This document shows, piece after piece, positions 1 to 8,027 of a stretch of 35,912 nt of DNA. This DNA comes from Prevotella sp. (GTDB lineage Bacteria > Bacteroidota > Bacteroidia > Bacteroidales > Bacteroidaceae): positions 1 through 35,912 of the forward strand of contig JAFTFO010000013.1 of NCBI GenBank assembly GCA_017449495.1. Direction: 5' to 3'. The position numbers were made by a program, and so were the translations under genes. How positions within the stretch are numbered: position 1 is the first letter of the stretch; each line of letters starts with the position of its first letter. The notes under the pieces were generated by a model. That model made no database searches. It was not told the DNA's origin and saw nothing but the letters and a program-made list of their open reading frames with translations.

Positions 1-143
1 AGAAGGAGATAGAGGAAGATAAAAGAAGATAGAAGAAGATAAAGGACAATAGTTTTGCTGCAGAATCATCATGGACAGGGTATTGTCTTCTATCTTCAGC
101 CGCTGAAAAGCGGCTATCTTCCTCTATCTTCCTCTATCTTCTT
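1..143. repeat. Decamer repeat arrays in inverted orientation around a hairpin
   Basis: Positions 1-50 are five consecutive 10-base units of the type agaggaagat (degenerate). Positions 114-143 hold three 10-base units of the reverse-complement type (ctatcttcct). Between them, 98-104 and 109-115 form a perfect 7-bp stem (AGCCGCT/AGCGGCT) closed by a GAAA loop. The two arrays could pair with each other. No coding potential is seen. The function is unknown; simple repeats of this kind are scattered between genes in Bacteroidales. Confidence 0.75.
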
Positions 144-157
144 ATATAGTTATAGAT

Positions 158-245
158 GCCTTGTATCGTTGTTGCTGATGCCTGTTAACAGGGAAACTCA
201 TGCCTGTTTATAGGGGTTATCAGGCATCTGCACAGGGGTTTTAGA
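158..245. repeat. Degenerate 22-bp tandem repeat, family 1
   Basis: Four consecutive 22-base units start at 158, 180, 202 and 224. The middle two are most alike: each begins GCCTGTT and has a G-rich centre (ACAGGG or ATAGGGG). The first and fourth are diverged. The exact 22-base spacing is visible directly. No open reading frame is supported here. Confidence 0.55.
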
Positions 246-256
246 CTACCCTTACT

Positions 257-322
257 ACCGTTTGCCTTGGCTCAAATGACCGTTTGCGTATACTCAAACG
301 ACCGTTCGCCTATAGGCAAACG
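257..322. repeat. 22-bp tandem repeat, family 2 (three units)
   Basis: Three exact-length units lie at 257-278, 279-300 and 301-322. Each begins ACCGTT(T/C)GC and ends (C/G)CAAA(T/C)G, so each unit is itself partly palindromic. The period is the same as in the neighbouring family at 158-245 although the sequence differs. The role is unknown. Confidence 0.75.
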
Positions 323-383
323 CTAAAGCCGTAAATCTTCATGACCAACATATGAGAAAGCTGGTGCACCATCTGGAGCAGGT

Positions 384-484
384 TTGGTGCAGGATGGTAG
401 CGCGATTTTTGGCAATCCTGCACCAAGCATCCGCGCTGATAGTCAGCAAGATACAAGTGCAGGTAGCACTGGTAGCGCGATTTT
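384..484. repeat. 12-bp inverted repeat and 14-bp direct repeat
   Basis: TTGGTGCAGGAT (384-395) and ATCCTGCACCAA (415-426) are perfect 12-bp inverted arms around a 19-base loop. GGTAGCGCGATTTT occurs at 396-409, inside that loop, and again at 471-484, just past the stop of the HU remnant. No T-run follows the stem on either strand, so an intrinsic terminator is not supported. Confidence 0.6.
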
Positions 485-490
485 GTTTTT

Positions 491-668
491 CTAAATTTCC
501 GTACAGATGTATTCCTGGCCGCGTTTTGTCTTCAGCAACTTGGGATTCTCACCCTCGCACCACTCGTTCAGCAGTTTGCGGGCGCGCATAGACTATGTTC
601 TTCCCGTCCTTCCCCTTGATGGGCGTCGGGTGAACTTCGAACAGCATTCCGTCTTTCTTTCTTGGCAT
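491..668 (-). pseudogene. HU-like DNA-binding protein remnant with internal deletion and frameshift
   Basis: Reading the minus strand from ATG at 668 gives a 39-residue peptide starting MPRKKDGMLFEVHPTP and ending at TGA (549-551). Its first 30 residues (to ...NIVYARP) resemble the start of Bacteroidetes HU-family DNA-binding proteins. In another frame, from about 577 down to a TAG at 491-493, the peptide RKLLNEWCEGENPKLLK... resembles the C-terminus of the same kind of protein. The middle of the gene (several hundred bases in a full-length member) is absent and the two ends are joined out of frame. Family assignment is from memory of these proteins. The broken structure is seen directly. A -7 promoter element survives at 699-706. 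The 3' end of the neighbouring GH106 reading frame runs through part of this remnant in a third frame. Confidence 0.55.
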
Positions 669-2131
669 AATCTCACCTTATTAATAAAATACACACTGCA
701 AAGGTAGCACTTTTTCCTGGAAAACCGATCAAAATGCGAGGGAATTATTGCAGGATCCCACGTCTCGCGGCGGCCATCTGGGAAGGTGACCGCGAACTTC
801 GAGTCGTCGGTGAAACGGATGATGGTGCCGTCGTCCATGATGCGGCTGTCGGGCGCATTGTCAAGAGGACGGCCAAGTTGCAGCATGAAGTTGCAACGGC
901 GGAGATACTGCACGAGCGGCTTCAGGTCGGCAGCATGCTGGCTTCGGCGGTCGAAGTAGGTGCCGAACCAGGGGCGTACGGCAGGCTCGCTGTCATCGCC
1001 GGGCTGGGAAATCATCACGTGGAGGATGGTGGCATTGATGCCAGCATGGAAGTAGCGGTCGGCGATGGGCTTCAGTTTCTCGAAACTCCAGTCGTCCTGA
1101 GCCAGTTCCGGCCATCCGTCGGTAAAACTTTCGGCCCATACACGGTTCTTGCCACTCTTTCGGGCAGCACCGAGAGCAGCATCCACCTCTTTCTGGCGGA
1201 ACTTCTTGTCGTCTACCCAGAACTCAGCAGCCACCTCGTCAGCTGCGCTGCCGTAGGTGATGCCGTTACCCGGAAAGGGACTGTGGGCGTAAGGTTCGCA
1301 CCAAGTTCGAAGTCCGTATTCGTGGGCTTTCTCCGTCAGACCTCCCATATACTCGCTGGCCACAAGCTCAGATATCAGCAGGTCGAGATCCTTATAGCAG
1401 GCTGAGTCTTCGTAGTTGAGCGGATAGCCAAAGCGCTGCTGGAACTTCTCGTAGATAGAGTCAGTATAGTTCTGCTTACCCCGCTCCCAACTATCTACGA
1501 CGACAGTGGTCAGCGTGGGTCTGTCCTTTGTTGGGATACGACGCAGGATTTCGCCAAAGAAAGCCTCAAAGTGTTTCTTCACGTGGGCCTTCGACAGTTT
1601 GTCCACTTCCAGGCCCTCGGCTTCTGGAGAGCAGGGACTGCAAACCACGTTGGTACCTTGCTTGGTCTTGCAAATTTCAATACCGTTGGGCGTCCAGTTG
1701 CGCATAGCCTCCTCGGGCTTGACCCACGGACCACCAGACTGGCTCCAGCCGGGACAGTTGAAGATGCCCATCTCAATGCCGAGTTCACCAGCAGTCTTCA
1801 GGGCCGTGCGCAGGTTCTCCCACCACAGCGGGCTCTGGAACTTGTTCTTGCCGAAGGTCTGTCCCTCCCAGGGATTGTCGCCACCCAGTCGATTGCGGAT
1901 ATCGGTTGCCAGAAAAGCCAGCGTGATGCCGTTGTCCTTCATATATTGCAGGTCGGCCTTCACGCCCTCAGGGTCTACACGCTCGTTCACCCAGTAATAG
2001 TAACAGCCCACCTTGATGCTGTCAGGTGGATTGAGGAACGATTGCCAGAGGCGATTACGTACTTCATCTGCCTGCGCTTTGGCGGCAAGTGACAAGGTGA
2101 GCGGAAGTATTAGTAACAAGATTCTCTTCAT
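593..2131 (-). CDS. GH106-type alpha-L-rhamnosidase, 3'-truncated
   Basis: Predicted secreted exo-enzyme removing L-rhamnose from RG-I or its oligosaccharides. It has a signal peptide (residues 1-20, cleavage after AKA/AQA) and then a GH106-like barrel that starts with the family pattern LNPPDS...YYYWVN...GVKADLQYMKDNGI (about 33-70). Candidate catalytic acids are E216 in VVDSWE and E334 in VWAES, which line up with NDSYE and TSSE in the GH106 enzyme at 31301-33781. It has only 512 residues against 826 for that paralogue, and the part after about residue 420 (LQLGRP) does not follow it. The last ~45 residues are read through the promoter and coding sequence of an HU remnant in the wrong frame, so they are not native. 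The gene may encode a barrel without the C-terminal beta domains, or may be a pseudogene. It lies 69 bases downstream of the AraC gene on the same strand. Confidence 0.7.
   Translation of the reverse strand: MKRILLLILPLTLSLAAKAQADEVRNRLWQSFLNPPDSIKVGCYYYWVNERVDPEGVKADLQYMKDNGITLAFLATDIRNRLGGDNPWEGQTFGKNKFQSPLWWENLRTALKTAGELGIEMGIFNCPGWSQSGGPWVKPEEAMRNWTPNGIEICKTKQGTNVVCSPCSPEAEGLEVDKLSKAHVKKHFEAFFGEILRRIPTKDRPTLTTVVVDSWERGKQNYTDSIYEKFQQRFGYPLNYEDSACYKDLDLLISELVASEYMGGLTEKAHEYGLRTWCEPYAHSPFPGNGITYGSAADEVAAEFWVDDKKFRQKEVDAALGAARKSGKNRVWAESFTDGWPELAQDDWSFEKLKPIADRYFHAGINATILHVMISQPGDDSEPAVRPWFGTYFDRRSQHAADLKPLVQYLRRCNFMLQLGRPLDNAPDSRIMDDGTIIRFTDDSKFAVTFPDGRRETWDPAIIPSHFDRFSRKKCYLCSVYFINKVRLCQERKTECCSKFTRRPSRGRTGRT
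699..706 (-). promoter_or_regulatory. Bacteroidetes -7 promoter element of the HU remnant
   Basis: The minus strand reads TACCTTTG, matching TAnnTTTG, about 30 bases before the remnant's ATG at 668. It lies inside the extended reading frame of the truncated GH106 gene, which supports the idea that foreign sequence begins near 735-765. Confidence 0.5.
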
Positions 2132-2200
2132 AAGATTACTATTAATTATTTTGCTATTTCTTCATCTTTGACTATCAAGTGAAGGCTAAATAAACCAATG

Positions 2201-3097
2201 TCACCGCCTGCGGTATGTCTGGGGTGAACAACCCATGACACGGGTGAAGAGGCGGGAGAAATAGTAGGGGTCATCGATACCCACCTTGAAACAAAGTTGG
2301 TTGATGCGAATGTCTGTAGAAATGAGCATCACAGCAGCCCGTTCTATCTTCAAACGATTGAAATAGTTGATGGGACTCAGCCCTGTCTTATGTCGGAAGA
2401 TGGATGAGAAGTGCGACACTGAGTAGCCTGCGAAGGCGGCCATCTCACGGAGTGTCAGGTGCTGCTCAATATTCTCCTCAAGGAAGTGGATCGCTCCTGT
2501 CACGATGGTGTCTTCATCAGTTTGGCACTGTAGTTCGTGCTGGTCGTTAGCGTCGCGATATTGTTGCAGATAGCGCATGGAGGCCAGATAATAATGGAGC
2601 ATGGAGGATACATAGCGGAGGGATTCCAGACTGTAGTTGCGACTGAGGGTGGTGAATATTTCCTCGAAGATATTGTTGCGCTGACTGATGCGTGAGTGGA
2701 TGCTGGGATTGACGGGCTGAGGTCTCTGCGCCCCTTGGGCATAGATGTGGGCATGCTCGCCGTTGAAATGCAGCCAGTAGACCGTCCATGGGTCATTCTC
2801 ATCGGCACCATAGGCATGGGGCTTGCCTGCAGGCAGGATGAAATAGGAGTTTGCCTCCACCCGCTGCCGTTCTGCCGTGCCCGCCTGATACCATCCACTG
2901 CCACTGACGCAGTAGATAAGCACATACTGCGGGATCGGTGCTGTGCGCTCCCGGTAGTGGTACAGGGCCGAGGGATAATAGCCGATGTCAGTCACATAGA
3001 GACTTGATGCCAATGGATCCTGCGATTCCATCTCCACCACCTTTGGCGGCAGCACTATCGACCGCTCGCCCTGAAATCCGTCCTTACGTTTCTTCAT
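2201..3097 (-). CDS. AraC-family transcriptional regulator
   Basis: Cytoplasmic one-component regulator of 298 residues, the usual length. Residues about 50-160 form a cupin-like sensor (pattern GSGWYQAG...YFILPAGKPHAYGAD...VYWLHFNGEHA). Residues about 195-298 are the double helix-turn-helix DNA-binding domain, with the typical second-helix signature VGIDDPYYFSRLFTRVMGCSPQTYRRR at the end. The start MKKRKDG at 3097 fits the divergent arrangement: the transporter promoter lies 126-133 bases upstream on the other strand. It probably controls the transporter operon and perhaps the GH106 gene downstream of it, in addition to the HTCS. The ligand is unknown; a monosaccharide such as rhamnose, arabinose or galactose is a reasonable guess. 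Confidence 0.88.
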   Translation of the reverse strand: MKKRKDGFQGERSIVLPPKVVEMESQDPLASSLYVTDIGYYPSALYHYRERTAPIPQYVLIYCVSGSGWYQAGTAERQRVEANSYFILPAGKPHAYGADENDPWTVYWLHFNGEHAHIYAQGAQRPQPVNPSIHSRISQRNNIFEEIFTTLSRNYSLESLRYVSSMLHYYLASMRYLQQYRDANDQHELQCQTDEDTIVTGAIHFLEENIEQHLTLREMAAFAGYSVSHFSSIFRHKTGLSPINYFNRLKIERAAVMLISTDIRINQLCFKVGIDDPYYFSRLFTRVMGCSPQTYRRR

Positions 3098-3169
3098 ACT
3101 ATGATAATAACGTAAGCCCCCGCCTGTTTATTGTCGCTAATCATAAATTGATGTGGCAAGTCACAAACA

Positions 3170-3188
3170 AATCGTCCATGATTGTACG
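3170..3188. promoter_or_regulatory. Possible weak copy of the PUL operator
   Basis: ATCGTCCA (3170-3177) followed by ATTGTACG (3181-3188) resembles the two orientations of the ATCGTWCAA motif found at three other promoters of the locus. It lies 34 bases upstream of the transporter -7 element. The match is partial, so this is a suggestion only. Confidence 0.25.
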
Positions 3189-3222
3189 TAAGATTGTGCA
3201 TCTAATGTGGGGGAAAATGATG

Positions 3223-3230
3223 TAACTTTG
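3223..3230 (+). promoter_or_regulatory. -7 promoter element of the transporter operon
   Basis: TAACTTTG matches the Bacteroidetes TAnnTTTG element and is followed by GCACC, 26 bases before the ATG of the MFS gene. A clear -33 TTTG is not seen; TTGTG at 3194-3198 is a poor candidate at this spacing. Confidence 0.6.
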
Positions 3231-3256
3231 CACCTGGATTCAAAAACAAGCAAAAA

Positions 3257-4579
3257 ATGAATAACTACAGCAAAGGATTCTTGTATTTCATCTGCGCCGT
3301 GTCGGCGATGGGCGGCCTGCTCTTCGGCTACGACTGGGTAGTGATAGGCGGCGCGAAGCCGTTCTATGAACTCTACTTCGGCATCGCCGACTCGCCGCTG
3401 ATGCAGGGTGTGGCCATGACGACGGCTCTCGTGGGCTGCCTGGTAGGTGCGATGGTGGCTGGTGCCGCTGCCGACCGCTATGGGCGCAAGCCGCTGCTGA
3501 TGCTGTCGGCGGTGCTGTTCACGCTGTCGGCCGTGGCCACGGGTCTGTTCAACGACTTCACCTTATTTAATATAGCGCGCTTCATCGGCGGCATCGGTAT
3601 CGGTGTGGCTTCGGCGCTGGCCCCGATGTATATTGCTGAGGTGAGTCCGGCGGAGATACGTGGACGAATGGTGAGCCTGAACCAGATGACCATCGTGCTG
3701 GGCATCCTCTCGGCGCAGATTGTGAACATGCTGCTGGCACGCGACACAAGCGTGGCCGAGAGTCAGGCATGGAATGTGGAATGGGGTTGGCGCTGGATGT
3801 TCTGGGCAGAGACGTTACCGGCTGCGCTGTTTCTGGTGATGAGTTTCTTTATTCCTGAATCGCCGGTTTACCTCAAGTTAAGGGCTGCGATGGGAGATTC
3901 TGGGGATGGTTCTTTCGTTGCAACGAAAGAACCATCTCCCTCCGCCGGTCTGAAGGAACTGTTGCAGTCGAAGTATGCACGAGTACTGCTTTTAGGCTTG
4001 GTGATTGCTGTGTTCCAGCAGTGGTGCGGCACTAACGTGATCTTCAACTATGCGCAGGAAATATTCGTGGGGGCTGGATTCGACGTCGACGGGATGTTTA
4101 TCAACATCGTGATCACGGGCATCGCCAATGTTGTCTTTACGTTTGTCGCCCTCTATACAATAGAGAAGTGGGGGCGCAGGACGCTGATACTCATAGGGGC
4201 AGGCGGCTTAGGTCTCATCTACCTGACGTTGGGCACGTGCTACTTCCTGCACATGACTGGTTTTGCGATGGTGGCTCTCGTGGTGGCTGCTATCTCGGTC
4301 TATGCGATGACACTCGGGCCTGTCACCTGGACGCTGCTGGCAGAGATATTCCCCCACCGCATCCGCGGCATCGCAATGGCCACGTGTACCTTCGCCCTCT
4401 GGGTGGGCTGCTGCACGCTGACGTTCTCGTTTCCATCGATGAATGCTGCCCTCGGCAGCAGCGGCACGTTCTGGATCTATAGCGGCATCTGCATCTGTGC
4501 CTTCATCTTCCTCTGGAACCGCTGTCCTGAAACGAAGGGAAAGACACTGGAAGACTTGGAAAAAGAATTAGTAAAATAA
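3257..4579 (+). CDS. Sugar-porter family MFS transporter
   Basis: Inner-membrane sugar:proton symporter-type protein with about 12 membrane helices and 440 residues. Family hallmarks visible: GYDWVVIGGA in TM1 (24-33), DRYGRKP in the TM2-3 loop (73-79), RFIGGIGIGVASALAPMYIAE (from 108), the PESPVYL motif after TM6 (200-206), EKWGRR in the TM8-9 loop and PETKGKTLE at the C-terminus. It probably imports a monosaccharide released in the periplasm; the substrate cannot be read from sequence. It is the first gene of a four-gene operon, 7 bases ahead of the DUF5107 gene. The TM6-7 cytoplasmic loop (about 211-230) contains a perfect palindromic DNA insertion in frame (3905-3936). Confidence 0.9.
   Translation: MNNYSKGFLYFICAVSAMGGLLFGYDWVVIGGAKPFYELYFGIADSPLMQGVAMTTALVGCLVGAMVAGAAADRYGRKPLLMLSAVLFTLSAVATGLFNDFTLFNIARFIGGIGIGVASALAPMYIAEVSPAEIRGRMVSLNQMTIVLGILSAQIVNMLLARDTSVAESQAWNVEWGWRWMFWAETLPAALFLVMSFFIPESPVYLKLRAAMGDSGDGSFVATKEPSPSAGLKELLQSKYARVLLLGLVIAVFQQWCGTNVIFNYAQEIFVGAGFDVDGMFINIVITGIANVVFTFVALYTIEKWGRRTLILIGAGGLGLIYLTLGTCYFLHMTGFAMVALVVAAISVYAMTLGPVTWTLLAEIFPHRIRGIAMATCTFALWVGCCTLTFSFPSMNAALGSSGTFWIYSGICICAFIFLWNRCPETKGKTLEDLEKELVK
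3892..3940. repeat. In-frame palindromic insertion within the MFS gene
   Basis: Bases 3905-3936 are a perfect 32-bp palindrome with no loop, centred on TTCGTTG/CAACGAA. The arms continue as GGGAGA (3892-3897) and TCTCCC (3935-3940), with a 9-base interruption on the left arm, so the reading frame is kept. It encodes residues D217-P228 in the flexible TM6-TM7 loop. The shape suggests a small interspersed palindromic element that landed in, and was tolerated by, the coding sequence. Confidence 0.8.
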
Positions 4580-4586
4580 AATATAT

Positions 4587-7500
4587 ATGGTAAAAGCTTG
4601 GAGAGAAGTTGTGACGATACCGACGTATGAAGTCGGTAAGCCGGAAAAGAACCCGATATTCCTGGAGAAGAGAGTGTATCAGGGGTCGAGCGGCGCGGTC
4701 TATCCCTATCCCGTAATTGAGTCGATCTCAGATGATAAGGTGGATAAGGAATACAAGGCCGTCTGGCTGGAGAATGAGTATATCAAGGTGATGATACTGC
4801 CAGAACTGGGCGGGCGCATCCAGATGGCGTACGACAAGATCAAACAGCGCCACTTCGTGTATTACAACCACGTGATTAAGCCTGCCCTCGTGGGACTGAC
4901 GGGGCCTTGGATCAGCGGCGGCATTGAGTTCAACTGGCCGCAGCACCACCGTCCGAGCACCTATCTTCCCGTAGACTGCACCATCGTGGAGGGCGAGGAC
5001 GGGAGCGTGACGGTATGGGTGAACGAGATGGAGCGCATGTTCCACCAGAAGGGTATGGCGGGCTTCACGCTCCGTCCCGGCTGTGCCTATCTGGAGATTC
5101 AGGGTCGGGTGTCGAACCGTACGTCGCTGCCGCAGACCTTCCTCTGGTGGGCGAACCCCGCCGTGGAGGTGAACGATGCCTATCAGAGCGTGTTCCCACC
5201 CGATGTGAATGCGGTCTTCGACCACGGCAAGCGAGCAGTGTCGAGCTTCCCCATCGCCACGGGCACCTATTATAAGATGGACTACTCCGCCGGCGTGGAC
5301 ATTTCCAACTACAAGAATATCTATGTGCCCACGAGCTACATGGCCGTGAACTCGGAATACGACTTCGAGGGCGGCTACGAGAACGACACCAAGGGCGGCA
5401 TGCTCCACGTGGCCAGTCACCACTTCTCGCCAGGCAAGAAGCAATGGACGTGGGGCAACGGCGACTTCGGACGGGCGTGGGACCGTAACCTGACCGACCA
5501 AGACGACAAGGGCGTATTCCGGCCCTATATCGAGCTGATGGCAGGCGTCTACACCGAAAACCAGCCCGACTTCACGTGGCTGATGCCTTACGAGGAAAAG
5601 CAGTTCGTGCAGTACTTCATGCCCTATCGCGAGATTGGCATCGTGAAACAGGCGTCAAAAGACTTGGTGATGAATATCGAAGAGATTGCCGACTGCAAGG
5701 TAGAGTTCAAGATCCTGGCCACCTCAAAGAAGACGGTAAGAATCATACTTGAGGACTTAGATGGCATAGAATATTATAAAAAGGTGGTATCGCTGAGTCC
5801 AGAGGAGGTACTCATTGAGACAGCAGAGACGGGCAATCAACATCTTAGCGACCTCCATCTCTTCATCGAGGATGTAAATAATCCAAGGATGCCCTTACTG
5901 TTAGAGTGGCTTGCCGAACCCGACGAGATCCGTCCCATCCCCGATGCTGCAGAGGCTCCCCTCTCGCCTAAAGACACCAAGACCGTCGACCAGCTCTACC
6001 TGACGGGACTGCATCTGGAGCAGTACCGCCATGCCACGTGGAGTGCCCTCGACTACTATGAGGAAGCCTTGCGTCGTGACCCCGACGATGTGCGCTGCAA
6101 CACGCAAATGGGACTCTGGTACCTGCGCCGTGCCCGTTTCGAGAAGGCCGCGCTCTATCTGGAGAAGGCTGTCAAGATATGGAAGCGTCGCAATCCCAAC
6201 CCCTACGATGGCGAGCCCCTGTTCTATCTGGGCATCGTCAATAAGTATCTCGGGAGCCAGAAAACTGCCTACGACTGCTTCTGGAAGTCTACGTGGAACA
6301 AAGCATGGGCGGATGCCGGCTATTTCGAGGCCGCTTGTATCAGCATCAGCGACGAGCGTTGGGAAGATGCCCTCGACGAACTGGAGCGCTCACTTATCAG
6401 TAACAGCCATAACCACAAGGCTCGCGGCATGAAGGCGCTGGTATTAAGAAAGTTAGGCCGGAAGGAAGAGGCGCTGGCCTGGATTCAGGAGAGCTACAAG
6501 ATAGACCCCTTCAACTATGTCTGCATGGTGGAGGAGTATTTACTCACTGGAAATAAGGCATCATTAGAGCACATGGTGGAACTGATGCACGGCAACATTT
6601 ACAACTACCACGAGACCGCCCTCGACTATGCTCAGGCAGATCAGGGTGACGAGGTAATACTGGTATTGCAGACGGCCATCGACCATGGCGTGGAGGAGTC
6701 ACCCCTTACCTATTATTATCTGGCCATTTATGGTGGCACTATAGGTGACTCGTTTCGGTATCTTGAAAAGGCTAAGGAGGCTGATCCTGCCTACTGCTTC
6801 CCCAACCGTCTGGAGGATGCCTATGCGCTCCAGGCTGTAGGCATGATGCCCAGTTTGGATGCCCGTGCCCCCTATTATCTCGGATGCCTGTATTATGACA
6901 AGCGTCAATACGACTTGGCCGTAGTTTGCTGGGAGCGTTCGGCAAAAATCGATCCTGACTTCCCTACCGTATGGCGCAACCTGGCACTGGCGAAGTTTAA
7001 TAAGAGTGCAGAGGAGCGTGAGCCAGAGACGGGCCGGATCAACATGATAGCAGACATTATGGCCGATGCCATGCAGGCAGCCGTTCAGCACTTGGGCAAA
7101 GACAGGATTATGCAGAAGAAAAAGACGGCTCAGGAAGAGGCCGTAGAGATGATGGAACGAGCCTTCCACCTCGACGAGAGCGACAGCCGCATCCTGATGG
7201 AGCTGGACCAGCTCTACAAGCGTCTGCAGAAGCCGCATGCCGAGCGTCTGGCATTCCTGCAGCAGTATCCAGGGCTTATAGCCCAGCGCGACGACCTCAT
7301 GCTCGAAGAGATCACGCTACTCAACCAGTTGGGTCGCTATGGGGAGGCGATGGCGAAACTCGACGCCCACCAGTTCCACCCCTGGGAGGGTGGCGAAGGC
7401 AAGGTGCCCGCTCAGTACCAGACGGCCAGAGTGGAACTGGCGAAGCAGGCGATGGCGGCGAAAGACTATGAGAAGGCTGCGACCCTGCTGAAGGCATGCC

Positions 7501-8027
7501 TGACGTATCCGCCCCACCTGGGCGAGGGCAAGCTCTACGGCGCACAGGAGAACGACTTCCACTATTTCCTGGGCTGTGCCTACGAGGCCCTCGGAAAGCA
7601 GGACGAAGCCCGCGAATGCTGGGAGGAAGCCACGAAGGGGCCGCAGGAGCCTGCCGCCGCGATGTACTACAACGACGCCAAACCCGACAAGATATTCTAC
7701 CAGGGACTGGCCCTGCTGAAACTGGGACGCGAGGGCGAGGCCTACGGCCGCTTCTACAAGTTGGCGAACTACGGCAAGCAACATGTCTTCGACCATGTGG
7801 TGATGGACTACTTCGCCGTGTCGCTGCCCGACCTACTCATCTGGGAGGATTCCCTCGACCGCAAGAACGAGATACACTGCAAGTACATGCTGGCCCTCGG
7901 CTATCTCGGACTGGGTGAGCAGGAGAAAGCTGAGCGCTATCTGGCTGAGGTGCGCAAACTCGACATCAACCATCAGGGCATCCAGGCACTCCAATCCTTA
8001 ATTGACTTGAATTTATTTGGAATATGA
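4587..8027 (+). CDS. DUF5107 domain protein with TPR repeats
   Basis: Large protein of 1146 residues without a signal peptide or membrane segment, so probably cytoplasmic. Residues about 40-345 match DUF5107, a beta-rich domain resembling galactose mutarotase-like sandwiches, with conserved-looking stretches LPELGGRIQMAYDK, TGPWISGGIEFNWPQHHRP and FLWWANPAVEVND. From about residue 475 to the end are many tetratricopeptide repeats (for example ALDYYEEALRRDPDD, YFLGCAYEALGKQDEARECWEEA). DUF5107/TPR proteins are found beside sugar transporters in Bacteroidetes PULs, but I know of no established activity. It is 7 bases after the sugar porter, and its stop overlaps the GH35 start (ATGA). A cytosolic sugar- or glycoside-handling role is inferred from its neighbours only. 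Confidence 0.85.
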   Translation: MVKAWREVVTIPTYEVGKPEKNPIFLEKRVYQGSSGAVYPYPVIESISDDKVDKEYKAVWLENEYIKVMILPELGGRIQMAYDKIKQRHFVYYNHVIKPALVGLTGPWISGGIEFNWPQHHRPSTYLPVDCTIVEGEDGSVTVWVNEMERMFHQKGMAGFTLRPGCAYLEIQGRVSNRTSLPQTFLWWANPAVEVNDAYQSVFPPDVNAVFDHGKRAVSSFPIATGTYYKMDYSAGVDISNYKNIYVPTSYMAVNSEYDFEGGYENDTKGGMLHVASHHFSPGKKQWTWGNGDFGRAWDRNLTDQDDKGVFRPYIELMAGVYTENQPDFTWLMPYEEKQFVQYFMPYREIGIVKQASKDLVMNIEEIADCKVEFKILATSKKTVRIILEDLDGIEYYKKVVSLSPEEVLIETAETGNQHLSDLHLFIEDVNNPRMPLLLEWLAEPDEIRPIPDAAEAPLSPKDTKTVDQLYLTGLHLEQYRHATWSALDYYEEALRRDPDDVRCNTQMGLWYLRRARFEKAALYLEKAVKIWKRRNPNPYDGEPLFYLGIVNKYLGSQKTAYDCFWKSTWNKAWADAGYFEAACISISDERWEDALDELERSLISNSHNHKARGMKALVLRKLGRKEEALAWIQESYKIDPFNYVCMVEEYLLTGNKASLEHMVELMHGNIYNYHETALDYAQADQGDEVILVLQTAIDHGVEESPLTYYYLAIYGGTIGDSFRYLEKAKEADPAYCFPNRLEDAYALQAVGMMPSLDARAPYYLGCLYYDKRQYDLAVVCWERSAKIDPDFPTVWRNLALAKFNKSAEEREPETGRINMIADIMADAMQAAVQHLGKDRIMQKKKTAQEEAVEMMERAFHLDESDSRILMELDQLYKRLQKPHAERLAFLQQYPGLIAQRDDLMLEEITLLNQLGRYGEAMAKLDAHQFHPWEGGEGKVPAQYQTARVELAKQAMAAKDYEKAATLLKACLTYPPHLGEGKLYGAQENDFHYFLGCAYEALGKQDEARECWEEATKGPQEPAAAMYYNDAKPDKIFYQGLALLKLGREGEAYGRFYKLANYGKQHVFDHVVMDYFAVSLPDLLIWEDSLDRKNEIHCKYMLALGYLGLGEQEKAERYLAEVRKLDINHQGIQALQSLIDLNLFGI

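Noticed and set aside
1-322. CRISPR array
   Set aside because: Units of 10 and 22 bases are directly adjacent with no unique spacers of regular length, and no cas genes are present.
384-426. Intrinsic terminator of the HU remnant
   Set aside because: The 12-bp stem is not followed by a T-run on either strand.
352-707. Small plus-strand reading frames at the left edge
   Set aside because: They read the complement of the HU remnant and repeat DNA, without a promoter or recognisable product.
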